Shown here piece by piece: positions 42,770 to 51,187 of a stretch of 64,000 nt of DNA (position 1 is its first letter; every line of letters begins with the position of its first letter). A program made the position numbers and the translations under genes. This DNA is from Larkinella rosea (GTDB lineage Bacteria > Bacteroidota > Bacteroidia > Cytophagales > Spirosomataceae), in assembly GCF_003858635.1 (NCBI RefSeq), contig NZ_RQJO01000015.1:744001-808000 (forward strand). The letters are read 5' to 3'. The notes beneath the pieces are model-generated. The model saw only the letters and a program-made list of their open reading frames with translations, was not told where the DNA came from and did no database searches.

Positions 42770-43720
42770 TTAGGCCTGTTGCCACAGTTCTTTGACCCTT
42801 TTCAACTCCTTTTTCAGGGATTCAAAAGCCACCTTCTGATCGCTGAGCGGCAGTTTGGTCGCGCCGTCTCCACCCGGCGTATGCTCCGAATGAAATGACG
42901 CCGAAACCTGAATTTTATACTGTTTCAACAGCTGAAAATAATTTTTGTAGTCGGACATGCCTTCGCCGATCGGCACGTTTTTCACCACCCATTTCCCCGC
43001 GCGGTTTTCCCACGCAAAGTCCTGAAACACCAGCGTTTTGATATGCGATTGCAGCAACCGCAGGCCGTTTTGCCACGATAAACCGCCCTCGACCGTCGCG
43101 TGCCGGATGTCGTATTGAACGCCCATCGTCTCCGGATCGGCGGTTTTCAGCATTTCCCAGACCTCCCAGGCCGACGCGCCCACCAGACTCCCCGAATGAT
43201 TCTGATACCCGCCCGTAAGGTTTAGCTTTTGGTTCAACTCGCTGAGGCCCTTTACTTTCTGTTGATACTGCCGCAGCGATTCGGGCAAACTGCGGTCGGC
43301 GGGGTACCAGTACCAGTTCATGCGGTAGTGCCGGATGCCGAGCTGGGCCGCCGTTTCCAACACCCGGTGGTCCACCGGATTGGCCGCATCTTCGACGGCG
43401 GTGGTCATCAGCGAGGGCGAAAAACCGACTTTTTTCAAGGCTTCAACGGCTTTGGGCAAATCGGTTTCGACGCGCTCGGGCCGCACGTGGCCATTCGGTC
43501 GAACGGTCAGATCGACGCCATCGAATCCGAGTTCGGCGGCCTTTTCGGCCAGATCGGTGTAATTCAGAAACTGCAAATGCTTCGAAAACAGGTGCATTTT
43601 GGGAATCGCAAGTTCCTGCGTCGGTTGACTTTGCAGCCGGTCGGGCTGGAGCAGCGAGAGTGCACCGGTGACCAATGCGGTTTTCTGGATGAACGATCGG
43701 CGGGAGTAGTTGGCAGCCAT
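42770..43720 (-). CDS. Xylose-isomerase-like TIM-barrel protein with Tat signal
   Basis: 316 residues. Twin-arginine signal SRRSFIQKTALVTGALSLL, then an AP-endonuclease-2/xylose isomerase-like barrel: LAEKAAELGFDGVDLTVRPNGHV, LNLTGGYQNHSGSLVG, MGVQYDIRHATVEGG and VSASFHSEH with the metal-binding Glu/Asp/His positions of the fold. Exported sugar phosphate isomerase/epimerase family members are common near Bacteroidota glycan loci. The reaction is not known. It may be Tat-exported through TatC. Confidence 0.88.
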   Translation of the reverse strand: MAANYSRRSFIQKTALVTGALSLLQPDRLQSQPTQELAIPKMHLFSKHLQFLNYTDLAEKAAELGFDGVDLTVRPNGHVRPERVETDLPKAVEALKKVGFSPSLMTTAVEDAANPVDHRVLETAAQLGIRHYRMNWYWYPADRSLPESLRQYQQKVKGLSELNQKLNLTGGYQNHSGSLVGASAWEVWEMLKTADPETMGVQYDIRHATVEGGLSWQNGLRLLQSHIKTLVFQDFAWENRAGKWVVKNVPIGEGMSDYKNYFQLLKQYKIQVSASFHSEHTPGGDGATKLPLSDQKVAFESLKKELKRVKELWQQA

Positions 43721-43872
43721 AGCGGGATCGGGTAAGGTATTGGAAGCCGTAAGGGGCGCAAGGGGAAAATTATACTCGGATAAAACCGGATTTTTGGCGC
43801 GAAAAGAAAAAGTGAGTATGAATAGCGCAGGTACGCTGTCTTGCAGATAACCGCGAACTTTTCCCCATTTTT

Positions 43873-45903
43873 ATGAAACCATACCGCCTGAGTTCCCTGC
43901 TGCTTTTTCTGTTTGGTGCGTTTCGGACAACCGCCCATTTTCCGCCCGATAAAAGTCAGAAAATAAGCTTGTCGGCGGAAATGATCATTAACGAAGGTGC
44001 TAAAGGAAATGCCGGTTTTCTGGCGGATGAACAAGGGCCGAAAGACCGAATTCCGGTCGAAAAATGCACCACAAACTGGTCGGTGAACGTGGCCGAAGGC
44101 GAATTGTCGTGGTATTTGCCCGCCAACGCGGTGATCGATCTGGGCCGGGACTACGTCATTACCAAAATCTACCTGTACGACGGCGATGGCATGGTCGGAA
44201 ATTGCCGGATCAACTACGGCATTCCCTTTCGCTGGACACCTTTGCTGACCGATCCGCTGACCAACAGCAACGTCTGGAATGTTCATTCGGTGGCGAATAA
44301 TCGGACACGGTATTTGCAGATTTCGAAGGAAACCGACGCCGACATGCGCGAAATTGTGATTTACGGTTATCCGGTTGGCCCTGCTCCGACAGCCTCAAAG
44401 GCAGCCGCCCCGGCGCGAATTGGCCCGGTTTTGAAAAATACCATCGGTATCAATTCGCATTGTGGTGATCCGATGGACAAGGTCGAAGTGGCTGATTTTG
44501 TGCGCGAATACCACAGCTGGCATTACCACGAAGGCGGTTTTACGCGCGGTTATCCCGGTTATCCGAACAACGCCACGCAGTGGAATCCGAGTACATTGAA
44601 AAGTGATACGGTCAAAAAAGCCGCCGGGGTAATTCCCGACTGGAATCCGAATCTGAAAACGGGGGTCGATTTTGATGTCTATTATCAGAAAATGAAAGCC
44701 GCCGGCATTACGGTTTTTCCCTGCATTCAGGGCACGGTTCCGTGGCTGAACGGCGCGCCCGACAAACACTCGCGACACAAGCCTGTGGCAAAACCGGGTG
44801 CCGACCCCACCAATCCGGCGTCGTACGCGGCTCATGCCGATCTGATGTTCCAGTTTGCCGCCCGCTACGGTCATACGAAAGTATCTGACGATCAGCTGAA
44901 ACTGGCGCCCAACCAGCCCCGAAAGTCCGGTTTGGGGTATCTGGATTATTACGAAAACTGGAACGAGCCCGACGGCTGGTGGGGCGGGCGCAGCGATTAT
45001 TTTAGTCCATATGAATACGCGGCCCTATCGAGCGCGGATTACGACGGGCACGAATCGACGATGGGCAAAAACAAGGGCATCAAAAATGCCGATCCGACCG
45101 CCAAACTGGTCATGAGCGGTATTGCCATTCCGAGTGTGGAGTATCTGCGGGCCATGCAGTTCTGGTTTGAACACAACCGGAAAGACCACAAATTCGTTTT
45201 CGACGTGCTGACGGTTCACCACTATTGCAACGCTGGGGGCGGGCAGGCCGTGATGACCAAAGGCGTGAGCCCCGAACAGGACAATTTGCGGGGTGTGATG
45301 CAGCGCGTAACGGATTTCAGAAACCGCTACGCGCCCGAAAAAGAAGTCTGGATGACCGAGTTTGGCTGGGACACCAACCCGGTGACAAAACAGGCCGCGC
45401 CGACGCCGGAAATTCAGGGACAATGGCTGGTGCGGGCGTTTCTGGCGTGTTTTGCGGGCGGAATGGACCGTGTCGCGATGTTTATGCTGCGCGATGTGCG
45501 AACAACCGGCACCACCCAGTTCGACAACAGCGGGTTGATTGGTGCGACCGGTGACCCGACCGTCAAACCGTCGTGGTATTACGTTCATACGCTGCGGGAA
45601 CAGCTTTCGGGCTTTGTATTTTATGGCGAAACCGCGACCGGGAACGAAAAAGTGACGGTTTTTAAATTCAAAAATCCGACGACGAACGAGGGAATTTATG
45701 CGTTCTGGTGCCCTACGTCGGACGGAACAGAAGTGCCGGATTATTCACTAAAACTGGAAGGTTCACCCACGACGGCGACGCTGGTAACGCTCCGGAACGG
45801 GCAGAAACACGGCGTTTCCCAAAAACTGTCGCCCACGGCGGGAACCGTTCGGGTGGCGGTTTCGGAGCGACCAGCTTTCCTGAAAGTCAATAAAATGCCG
45901 TGA
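43873..45903 (+). CDS. Secreted clan GH-A glycoside hydrolase
   Basis: 676 residues with a signal peptide (about 1-22). N-terminal galactose-binding-like domain (about 45-170; VIDLGRDYVITKIYLYDG), then a TIM barrel of clan GH-A: acid/base Glu in YYENWNEPDGWW (about Glu 364) and nucleophile Glu in VWMTEFGWDT (about Glu 496). C-terminal beta domain after 600. It resembles GH39/GH30-type retaining enzymes, but I cannot fix the family or the sugar. Downstream of the SusCD locus, divergent from the isomerase-like gene, and probably working on the same glycan. Confidence 0.85.
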   Translation: MKPYRLSSLLLFLFGAFRTTAHFPPDKSQKISLSAEMIINEGAKGNAGFLADEQGPKDRIPVEKCTTNWSVNVAEGELSWYLPANAVIDLGRDYVITKIYLYDGDGMVGNCRINYGIPFRWTPLLTDPLTNSNVWNVHSVANNRTRYLQISKETDADMREIVIYGYPVGPAPTASKAAAPARIGPVLKNTIGINSHCGDPMDKVEVADFVREYHSWHYHEGGFTRGYPGYPNNATQWNPSTLKSDTVKKAAGVIPDWNPNLKTGVDFDVYYQKMKAAGITVFPCIQGTVPWLNGAPDKHSRHKPVAKPGADPTNPASYAAHADLMFQFAARYGHTKVSDDQLKLAPNQPRKSGLGYLDYYENWNEPDGWWGGRSDYFSPYEYAALSSADYDGHESTMGKNKGIKNADPTAKLVMSGIAIPSVEYLRAMQFWFEHNRKDHKFVFDVLTVHHYCNAGGGQAVMTKGVSPEQDNLRGVMQRVTDFRNRYAPEKEVWMTEFGWDTNPVTKQAAPTPEIQGQWLVRAFLACFAGGMDRVAMFMLRDVRTTGTTQFDNSGLIGATGDPTVKPSWYYVHTLREQLSGFVFYGETATGNEKVTVFKFKNPTTNEGIYAFWCPTSDGTEVPDYSLKLEGSPTTATLVTLRNGQKHGVSQKLSPTAGTVRVAVSERPAFLKVNKMP

Positions 45904-45906
45904 CGA

Positions 45907-47820
45907 TCACCGGACTGCGAGCGGTTTTTCACCGGCGTTGGGGTCCAGAAACCGGTTGTCGATCAGGCCATTCCGATAGGCTTGCAGCGTGGCTTGCAAG
46001 CGTTGCTGCAATTGGTGCCGACGGACTTCATTCCGGATCGGCTGATCGGTTCGGGAGTCGTAAAGAACGCCGGTTCCGTCGAGCGGCATTTCCAGGTAAA
46101 CGTCTTTTTCGACCAGCCGAAACCGCCCGGCGGCATACTGAACGGCCTGGCCGGGTTCGGTATCGAAAACCGATTGCCCGAACGGCAATACCGGGTTTTC
46201 GTTCAGGTTGAGGTAATGCAAAACCGTGGGCATCAGGTCCGTATGCTGACAAATCCGGTCGGTGTCCGTTTGCTGTTTAAGCGCCTGAACAACCTGAGGA
46301 TCAGCGTGGAAAAGCAGGATTGGGACGCGATAGGCCCCCAGCGGATTGGCATAACCCGGTTCGGTGGTTTCCTGCGTATGATCGGCAGTAATGACAAACA
46401 AGGTTTGCCGGAACCACGGCTGTTTTTGGGCGGTTTTGAAAAATTCCCGCAGCGCATAATCTGCGTAACCAATGCTTTCGTGAACTTCCACCTTGCCTTT
46501 CGGAAAGCGGTTTTTGTATTGCGCCGGAATCGTGTAGGGCATGTGCGAACTGAGCGTAAAAAGGACCGCGCCGAACGGCTGTTTCGACTGGCTCAGCTGC
46601 CCGGAAACATATTGCAGATACGGCTCGTCGAAAATGCCCCAGTTGCCGTCAAAATCCCGTTCGCGGAGCGAATCCGGGTATTCGTTCAGGCCGTAATAGT
46701 TTTGAAAACCGGCCTGTTGTGAAAATCCTTCGAAGCCCATCGAGCCGTTGCGGGCTGCGTGGAAAAAGTGGGTTTGAAAACCGTGCCGATGCAGCAGCGT
46801 GCCGAGTCCCGAAAACCGGTTCGACTGGTAGGTTGAGGTAATAAAGGGTTCGTCCATGAGCTGCGGAATGGACGCCGTGACGGCCGGAACCGCCATGATC
46901 GACTCCCGGCCGTTGGCAAAACCGTTGGTAAAAAAAACGCTTTGCCGCGCCAGCGAATCCAGAAAAGGCGTGTAACCCCGGTACGGATTCCCGTAGCCCA
47001 TGTACTCTTTCGCAAAACTTTCCAGGATAATCACAACGACATTCTGCGGGGGCTGAACGGGCAAGTGGAGCGGAGTTGGTGACGGATGACAGATGAGCGA
47101 CCAGGCGGTTTTCTGATCGGTAAAAAACGCCAGCCGTTCGGTGCCGACCGCGTCGATGGAGGTCAGAAAAGTGAAGGACGAATTCAATGTGAGATTGCCC
47201 AAACCCGCGTCATTCTGTCGGAAAGCCTGATTGGCACGCAACGGTTTTTCCTGGAAACCGCCCCGAAAGAGGAGAATACTCAGCGCCAGCGCGAACGCCA
47301 ACCCGGCCCAGCCCGGCCACCAAGCCACGCGACTCGAGGTTTCGACGGGTTTTCGGTTGGGATAAAACCGGACCAGAACGTACGTTATTCCCGCAAAAAT
47401 CAGGAGCAAATACCAGAAATGGACAACCAGCGAAGGCAGTTGATCGGTGATGTCGCCCCCCAGGTCGAGGAGGCTGATGATCGTCCGGCGGCCGGTAAAC
47501 GGGTAATATTCAGCATCGATGAGATTCAACAGCAACAGCGGCAGGTTGACCGCCAGATACACCGTTTTCAGCACGCGTTGCCAGGTCGTTGTGGCCACCC
47601 ACCGGAGCGGCAGGAGGGAAAGGAGCGTGAAGAGAATGTTGCTGAGGGCGATGATCGACCAGTCGAAACGGATGCCCAGGAGAAACGACCGGCCAATTTC
47701 CTGAAATGAAGCCTGTTGAAAGGTGTCACGATTAAAATACCAGAAGAAGAATCGGCAAACCGTGTAGGCAAGCCACAGCAGCCCGAGCCGTTGAAGCCAC
47801 AGGCTATAGCATTTTTTCAT
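45907..47820 (-). CDS. LtaS/MdoB-like sulfatase-fold membrane phosphotransferase
   Basis: 637 residues from the ATG at 47820; 64 more codons upstream are open but they overlap the divergent pirin gene and are not plausible. Four to five transmembrane helices (LGLLWLAYTVCRFFFWYF, ILFTLLSLLPLRWV and so on), then an alkaline phosphatase/sulfatase domain: NVVVIILESFAKEY metal site, nucleophile region NGRESIMAVP, and ITADHTQ metal site. Relatives transfer phosphoglycerol or phosphoethanolamine to envelope glycans. Faces the periplasm. Stop is 3 bases from the GH gene stop. Confidence 0.87.
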   Translation of the reverse strand: MKKCYSLWLQRLGLLWLAYTVCRFFFWYFNRDTFQQASFQEIGRSFLLGIRFDWSIIALSNILFTLLSLLPLRWVATTTWQRVLKTVYLAVNLPLLLLNLIDAEYYPFTGRRTIISLLDLGGDITDQLPSLVVHFWYLLLIFAGITYVLVRFYPNRKPVETSSRVAWWPGWAGLAFALALSILLFRGGFQEKPLRANQAFRQNDAGLGNLTLNSSFTFLTSIDAVGTERLAFFTDQKTAWSLICHPSPTPLHLPVQPPQNVVVIILESFAKEYMGYGNPYRGYTPFLDSLARQSVFFTNGFANGRESIMAVPAVTASIPQLMDEPFITSTYQSNRFSGLGTLLHRHGFQTHFFHAARNGSMGFEGFSQQAGFQNYYGLNEYPDSLRERDFDGNWGIFDEPYLQYVSGQLSQSKQPFGAVLFTLSSHMPYTIPAQYKNRFPKGKVEVHESIGYADYALREFFKTAQKQPWFRQTLFVITADHTQETTEPGYANPLGAYRVPILLFHADPQVVQALKQQTDTDRICQHTDLMPTVLHYLNLNENPVLPFGQSVFDTEPGQAVQYAAGRFRLVEKDVYLEMPLDGTGVLYDSRTDQPIRNEVRRHQLQQRLQATLQAYRNGLIDNRFLDPNAGEKPLAVR

Positions 47821-47889
47821 GAATTTATAGAGGTGTCGCAATAATCGGCAAATGTAGCAAAAGTAGATGGATACTGATAATTTTACAGC

Positions 47890-48741
47890 ATGCGAACGAT
47901 TCAGACAGTTATCAAGCCGCAGGGCCAGCAATTGGGGCCGCTGACGATGCACCAGCCGTTGCCCGCCAATGGCGTCGACCAACTCGACCCTTTTTTGCTG
48001 CTGCACCACCACGGCCCGACCCGGTTTCCGGCCCGCAACAGCGGTTTACCCTTTGGGCCACACCCGCACCGGGGTTTCGAAACCGTGACGTTTATTTACC
48101 AGGGCGACGTGCAGCACCGCGACAGCAGCGGTTTTGCCAGTACCATCGAAACCGGAGGCATTCAGTGGATGACCACCGGCAGCGGACTGGTGCATTCGGA
48201 AAGTTCGTCGGAGGCATTTAAAGAGACCGGTGGCATGGTCGAGCTTATTCAGCTCTGGACCAATTTACCGGGGCGGCTGAAGATGGTAAAACCGCATTAC
48301 GTCGGTTTGCAGAAAAATGACATTCCGGCGGTGACGCTGGCGGACGGAAAAGGAACGGTGGCCGTTACGTCCGGCGTCTGGAATGGTGTTGCCGGGCCGG
48401 TTCAGCCGGTTTACGATGTGGAGCTGGCAAACGTTTCGCTGTTGGCGGGCGGTTCGTTTACGCGCCGGATCGAGGCTTCGCGTACTGTTCTGTTTTATCT
48501 GTTAAATGGCGCAATTGTCGTTAACGGTCAGAAAATCAGTGGCCGTTCGCTGGTCATTTTTGAAAATGACGGTGACGAAATCGACGTTCGTGCCACCGAC
48601 GAATCGCGCATTTTGCTGGGTTCGGCCCAGCCGATTAACGAACCGGTGGTGTCGCACGGCCCGTTTGTGATGAATACCGAACAGGAAATCCGGCAGGCCA
48701 TTTCCGATTACCAAAGCGGGCGGATGGGACACCTCAGTTGA
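47890..48741 (+). CDS. Pirin family cupin protein
   Basis: 283 residues. The N-terminal cupin carries the metal-binding pattern FGPHPHRGFETVTFIYQGDVQHRDSSG with later GSGLVHSES and a Glu, as in pirins; the C-terminal cupin begins about residue 150 (VYDVELANVSLLAGGSF). Some bacterial pirins have quercetinase-like dioxygenase activity; others act as redox sensors. Which of these applies here is unknown. Cytoplasmic. Its end overlaps the convergent lipoprotein gene by 8 bases. Confidence 0.93.
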   Translation: MRTIQTVIKPQGQQLGPLTMHQPLPANGVDQLDPFLLLHHHGPTRFPARNSGLPFGPHPHRGFETVTFIYQGDVQHRDSSGFASTIETGGIQWMTTGSGLVHSESSSEAFKETGGMVELIQLWTNLPGRLKMVKPHYVGLQKNDIPAVTLADGKGTVAVTSGVWNGVAGPVQPVYDVELANVSLLAGGSFTRRIEASRTVLFYLLNGAIVVNGQKISGRSLVIFENDGDEIDVRATDESRILLGSAQPINEPVVSHGPFVMNTEQEIRQAISDYQSGRMGHLS

Positions 48742-49852
48742 TTTTCAAAACGGTATAAGCCGCCTGATGGGGCTGGCGGGTTTGGGGCCCCACTTTCGTG
48801 GCGGTGCGGTCGTCGTCGTGAATGACCAGCAAATGATTGGCGTCGATGAACGTCAGGTCTTCGGCTTTGTGGTTGAAATGAACCGGCTGGCCAGCCGCGT
48901 CGCGCACGACACTAAACGGTCGGTTGTTCAGAACGGCATCGGGCGTGGCCGTCCAGAGATAGGCGTCCAGTTGGCCATTGACTTCGATGGAGGTCAGGAG
49001 CCAGAACAGCTTGCGGGTTCGGTCGTATTCGATGCTCGACAACGCCAGCGGTTTGGGCAGATCGGGAACGGTGGCCGGGTCAAAATCGGCCACTACGCGC
49101 CAGTTGTCGCGCAACGCCAGCCGCTCGCCAGTAGCGGTTTTTTCCACGAAAAACGGCACGCTTACAATCCGAACCCGGTAGTCGAATTTATCGTATTTTT
49201 CGCCTTCTTCCCGAATCCCGAACAGCAGCAGCGAATCCATGACGGCCAGTCCTTCCACCTTGAAATACGGCATTCCGTTGGGGTAGGCCGGGCGGTTTTG
49301 CGATAAGACTTTGCCGAGTTGTTCGCGGAGCGCCACGGAATTTTTCGCGCCCGGCTGCGGAGCCAGCACCTGAGGATTGGCTTCCTGGCCCTTTTTCCAG
49401 TATAAAATGGTGTTGTAACTATCCCAGTCCGTCGAACCTGGTTTGACGCGGTCGAACGCCGTGGTCAGGAAAACATAGTCGCCGTTGGTGGCAAAATCTT
49501 CGTATTTGCGCGTGGTCCGAAAGGTTTCCGCGAGCAGGGGCGTGGGCCGGACGGTGGTGTCGGCCAAGGTTTTCCAGGGCTTCGTAAAAACCGGGCTCAA
49601 TCCGGCGGGCATGTCCTTGTCGTTGGCGACGAAAACCGTGCCGTTGTCGAACAAAACCGCCGAGGCTTCGCACCAGACCGGGTTGCCATCGGGCATTTTC
49701 GTGCCGAAATCGCAGCAGGAAAGCCGGTTTTCAGTTTCAACCGAAGCCGTCAATACCGAAGCGTTTTTTCCGGTTAGGTTCCGACCGGTTTTACATTCGG
49801 TCAGCGAAAGGGATAGCAGCACCAGGCTGACCAAGGCGTAATGGTTTCTCAT
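48734..49852 (-). CDS. Lipoprotein, possible beta-propeller, unknown family
   Basis: 372 residues. Lipoprotein signal with Cys near 20 (LSLSLTECKTG). The mature chain shows repeating strand segments such as VWCEASAVLFDNGTVFVANDKDMP, YFKVEGLAVMDSLLLFGIREEG and LALSSIEYDRTRKLFWLLTSIEV, which look like blades of a propeller similar to DUF3616 or phytase-like esterases. No motif gives a function. Its start overlaps the DUF418 gene stop by 4 bases (ATGA), so the two are cotranscribed. Confidence 0.75.
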   Translation of the reverse strand: MRNHYALVSLVLLSLSLTECKTGRNLTGKNASVLTASVETENRLSCCDFGTKMPDGNPVWCEASAVLFDNGTVFVANDKDMPAGLSPVFTKPWKTLADTTVRPTPLLAETFRTTRKYEDFATNGDYVFLTTAFDRVKPGSTDWDSYNTILYWKKGQEANPQVLAPQPGAKNSVALREQLGKVLSQNRPAYPNGMPYFKVEGLAVMDSLLLFGIREEGEKYDKFDYRVRIVSVPFFVEKTATGERLALRDNWRVVADFDPATVPDLPKPLALSSIEYDRTRKLFWLLTSIEVNGQLDAYLWTATPDAVLNNRPFSVVRDAAGQPVHFNHKAEDLTFIDANHLLVIHDDDRTATKVGPQTRQPHQAAYTVLKIN

Positions 49853-51117
49853 TGAATCGCTTTTGATGATTCTGGTTTGGGGACGGACGCTGAGGGGCGA
49901 ATCACTTCGTTTTTATACGCCCAATTTCGCCACACGGTTTCGAGTGGACCCGATCGGTGGTATTTTAACCACTGCGTGCTGTACCAAACCTGAAAGATAT
50001 AGAGGCAAATTACGGCAAAAAACGATTGCAGAAGCGTCAGGTGGCCCGAAAATCCGAATGCGTAGCCGTAAAAAAAGGCCATGCAAAGGAGGGTTTGCAT
50101 CAGGTAGTTGGTTAAGCCCAGGCGGCCGGCATTCCCAATCCAGCGGAAAAAGCGGGGCGGTTTTTGTTGAAGAAACAAGGATAGCTCAATAAGATAAACG
50201 ATGGTCAGCAGCGGAGTGCCCATAAATTCGGCAAGCGAAAAGATCAGTTTTTCACAGGGCAATTGGGTCGCTGGCAGCAGGTGGATGTCAAAAAGCGGCA
50301 GACAGGAAAGACCTTTTAGCAATAAAGCGAAGGGGAAAATCCAGAAAACGAGTTTCAGGAGCTGAATTTTGATGGCGTTGATCCGACGGAAAAGCTGCAA
50401 TTTTCCCGTCACCAGACCCAGCAGAAACAGTAGTTCATAGTGGAGATAATTCACCAGTCCATTCCGGATGGCCGCGATGTGTAACAGCATGACACCGAGT
50501 TTCTGAAGACGGATGACGTCCCAAACCGAGCCGTATTGCCAGGTAGATACCACTTGCGTCACGACCAGTTCGAACGACTGTTGACTCCGGGCGAGTGACT
50601 CCGGCGTGTCTGGAAAAAGGACAATAGTGACCACTTGGCTACCAATACCGAGCAGCAGGAGCGCAACCATCCAGTTCAGAACGGTTGCCACCGATTTGGT
50701 ATTGAAGTACAAGAGAGTAAACCCGAGGAGTGCGTATTTGTGCAGAATATCCCCAAACCAGAAAATGAAGGCATGAATAAGGCCCATCAGCAGCAGAAGC
50801 CATAATCGGCGTCTGAAAATCCGGTTGGCATCGAGCCCAGCCTGGTTGTTTTTTGACCACATCAGGTAAAAACTCAGGCCAAACAGGAAACTGTAAAGGG
50901 TATAAAATTGCCCCCGGAAGAAAAGGTGGACAAAAAACTGGGTGGGAACGTAGGCATCCGGCTGACCTAAATGCCGTTCGTACACCTGCTCCGGACGAAG
51001 AAAAGCAAACAGGGAGTATGTCTGACTATTCATGATCAGAATTCCCAACAGAGCGATACCTCGGATGATGTCAATAAAGTGGAAACGTCGGTCGTTTAAG
51101 GGCGTTTGTTGGTTCAT
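49849..51117 (-). CDS. DUF418 family multi-pass membrane protein
   Basis: 422 residues from the ATG at 51117; the frame is open 51 codons further back but that part overlaps the terminator hairpin and does not look like protein. FHFIDIIRGIALLGILIMN at the start is the DUF418 signature; about ten transmembrane helices follow, with the C-terminal domain SLFLQQKPPRFFRWIGNAGRLGLTNYLMQTLL. This family (YeiB-like) has an acyltransferase-3-like fold and unknown substrate. It is coupled to the lipoprotein gene that follows. Confidence 0.9.
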   Translation of the reverse strand: MNQQTPLNDRRFHFIDIIRGIALLGILIMNSQTYSLFAFLRPEQVYERHLGQPDAYVPTQFFVHLFFRGQFYTLYSFLFGLSFYLMWSKNNQAGLDANRIFRRRLWLLLLMGLIHAFIFWFGDILHKYALLGFTLLYFNTKSVATVLNWMVALLLLGIGSQVVTIVLFPDTPESLARSQQSFELVVTQVVSTWQYGSVWDVIRLQKLGVMLLHIAAIRNGLVNYLHYELLFLLGLVTGKLQLFRRINAIKIQLLKLVFWIFPFALLLKGLSCLPLFDIHLLPATQLPCEKLIFSLAEFMGTPLLTIVYLIELSLFLQQKPPRFFRWIGNAGRLGLTNYLMQTLLCMAFFYGYAFGFSGHLTLLQSFFAVICLYIFQVWYSTQWLKYHRSGPLETVWRNWAYKNEVIRPSASVPKPESSKAIQ

Positions 51118-51141
51118 TGTTTGCGTTGAAGCGCATAAAAG

Positions 51142-51179
51142 TTGCCGTCTGTCGCACACGAAGATGCGACAGACGGCAA
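51142..51179 (-). terminator. Terminator of the T9SS repeat protein gene
   Basis: TTGCCGTCTGTCGCA (51142-51156) and its perfect complement (51165-51179) form a 15-bp stem with an 8-base loop, followed by TTTT in minus-strand direction. It lies 9 bases after the stop of the T9SS protein gene. Confidence 0.8.
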
Positions 51180-51187
51180 CCGCTGGT

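Noticed and set aside
47821-48012. 64-residue N-terminal extension of the LtaS-like protein
   Set aside because: It overlaps the pirin gene on the other strand and no membrane segment is in it.
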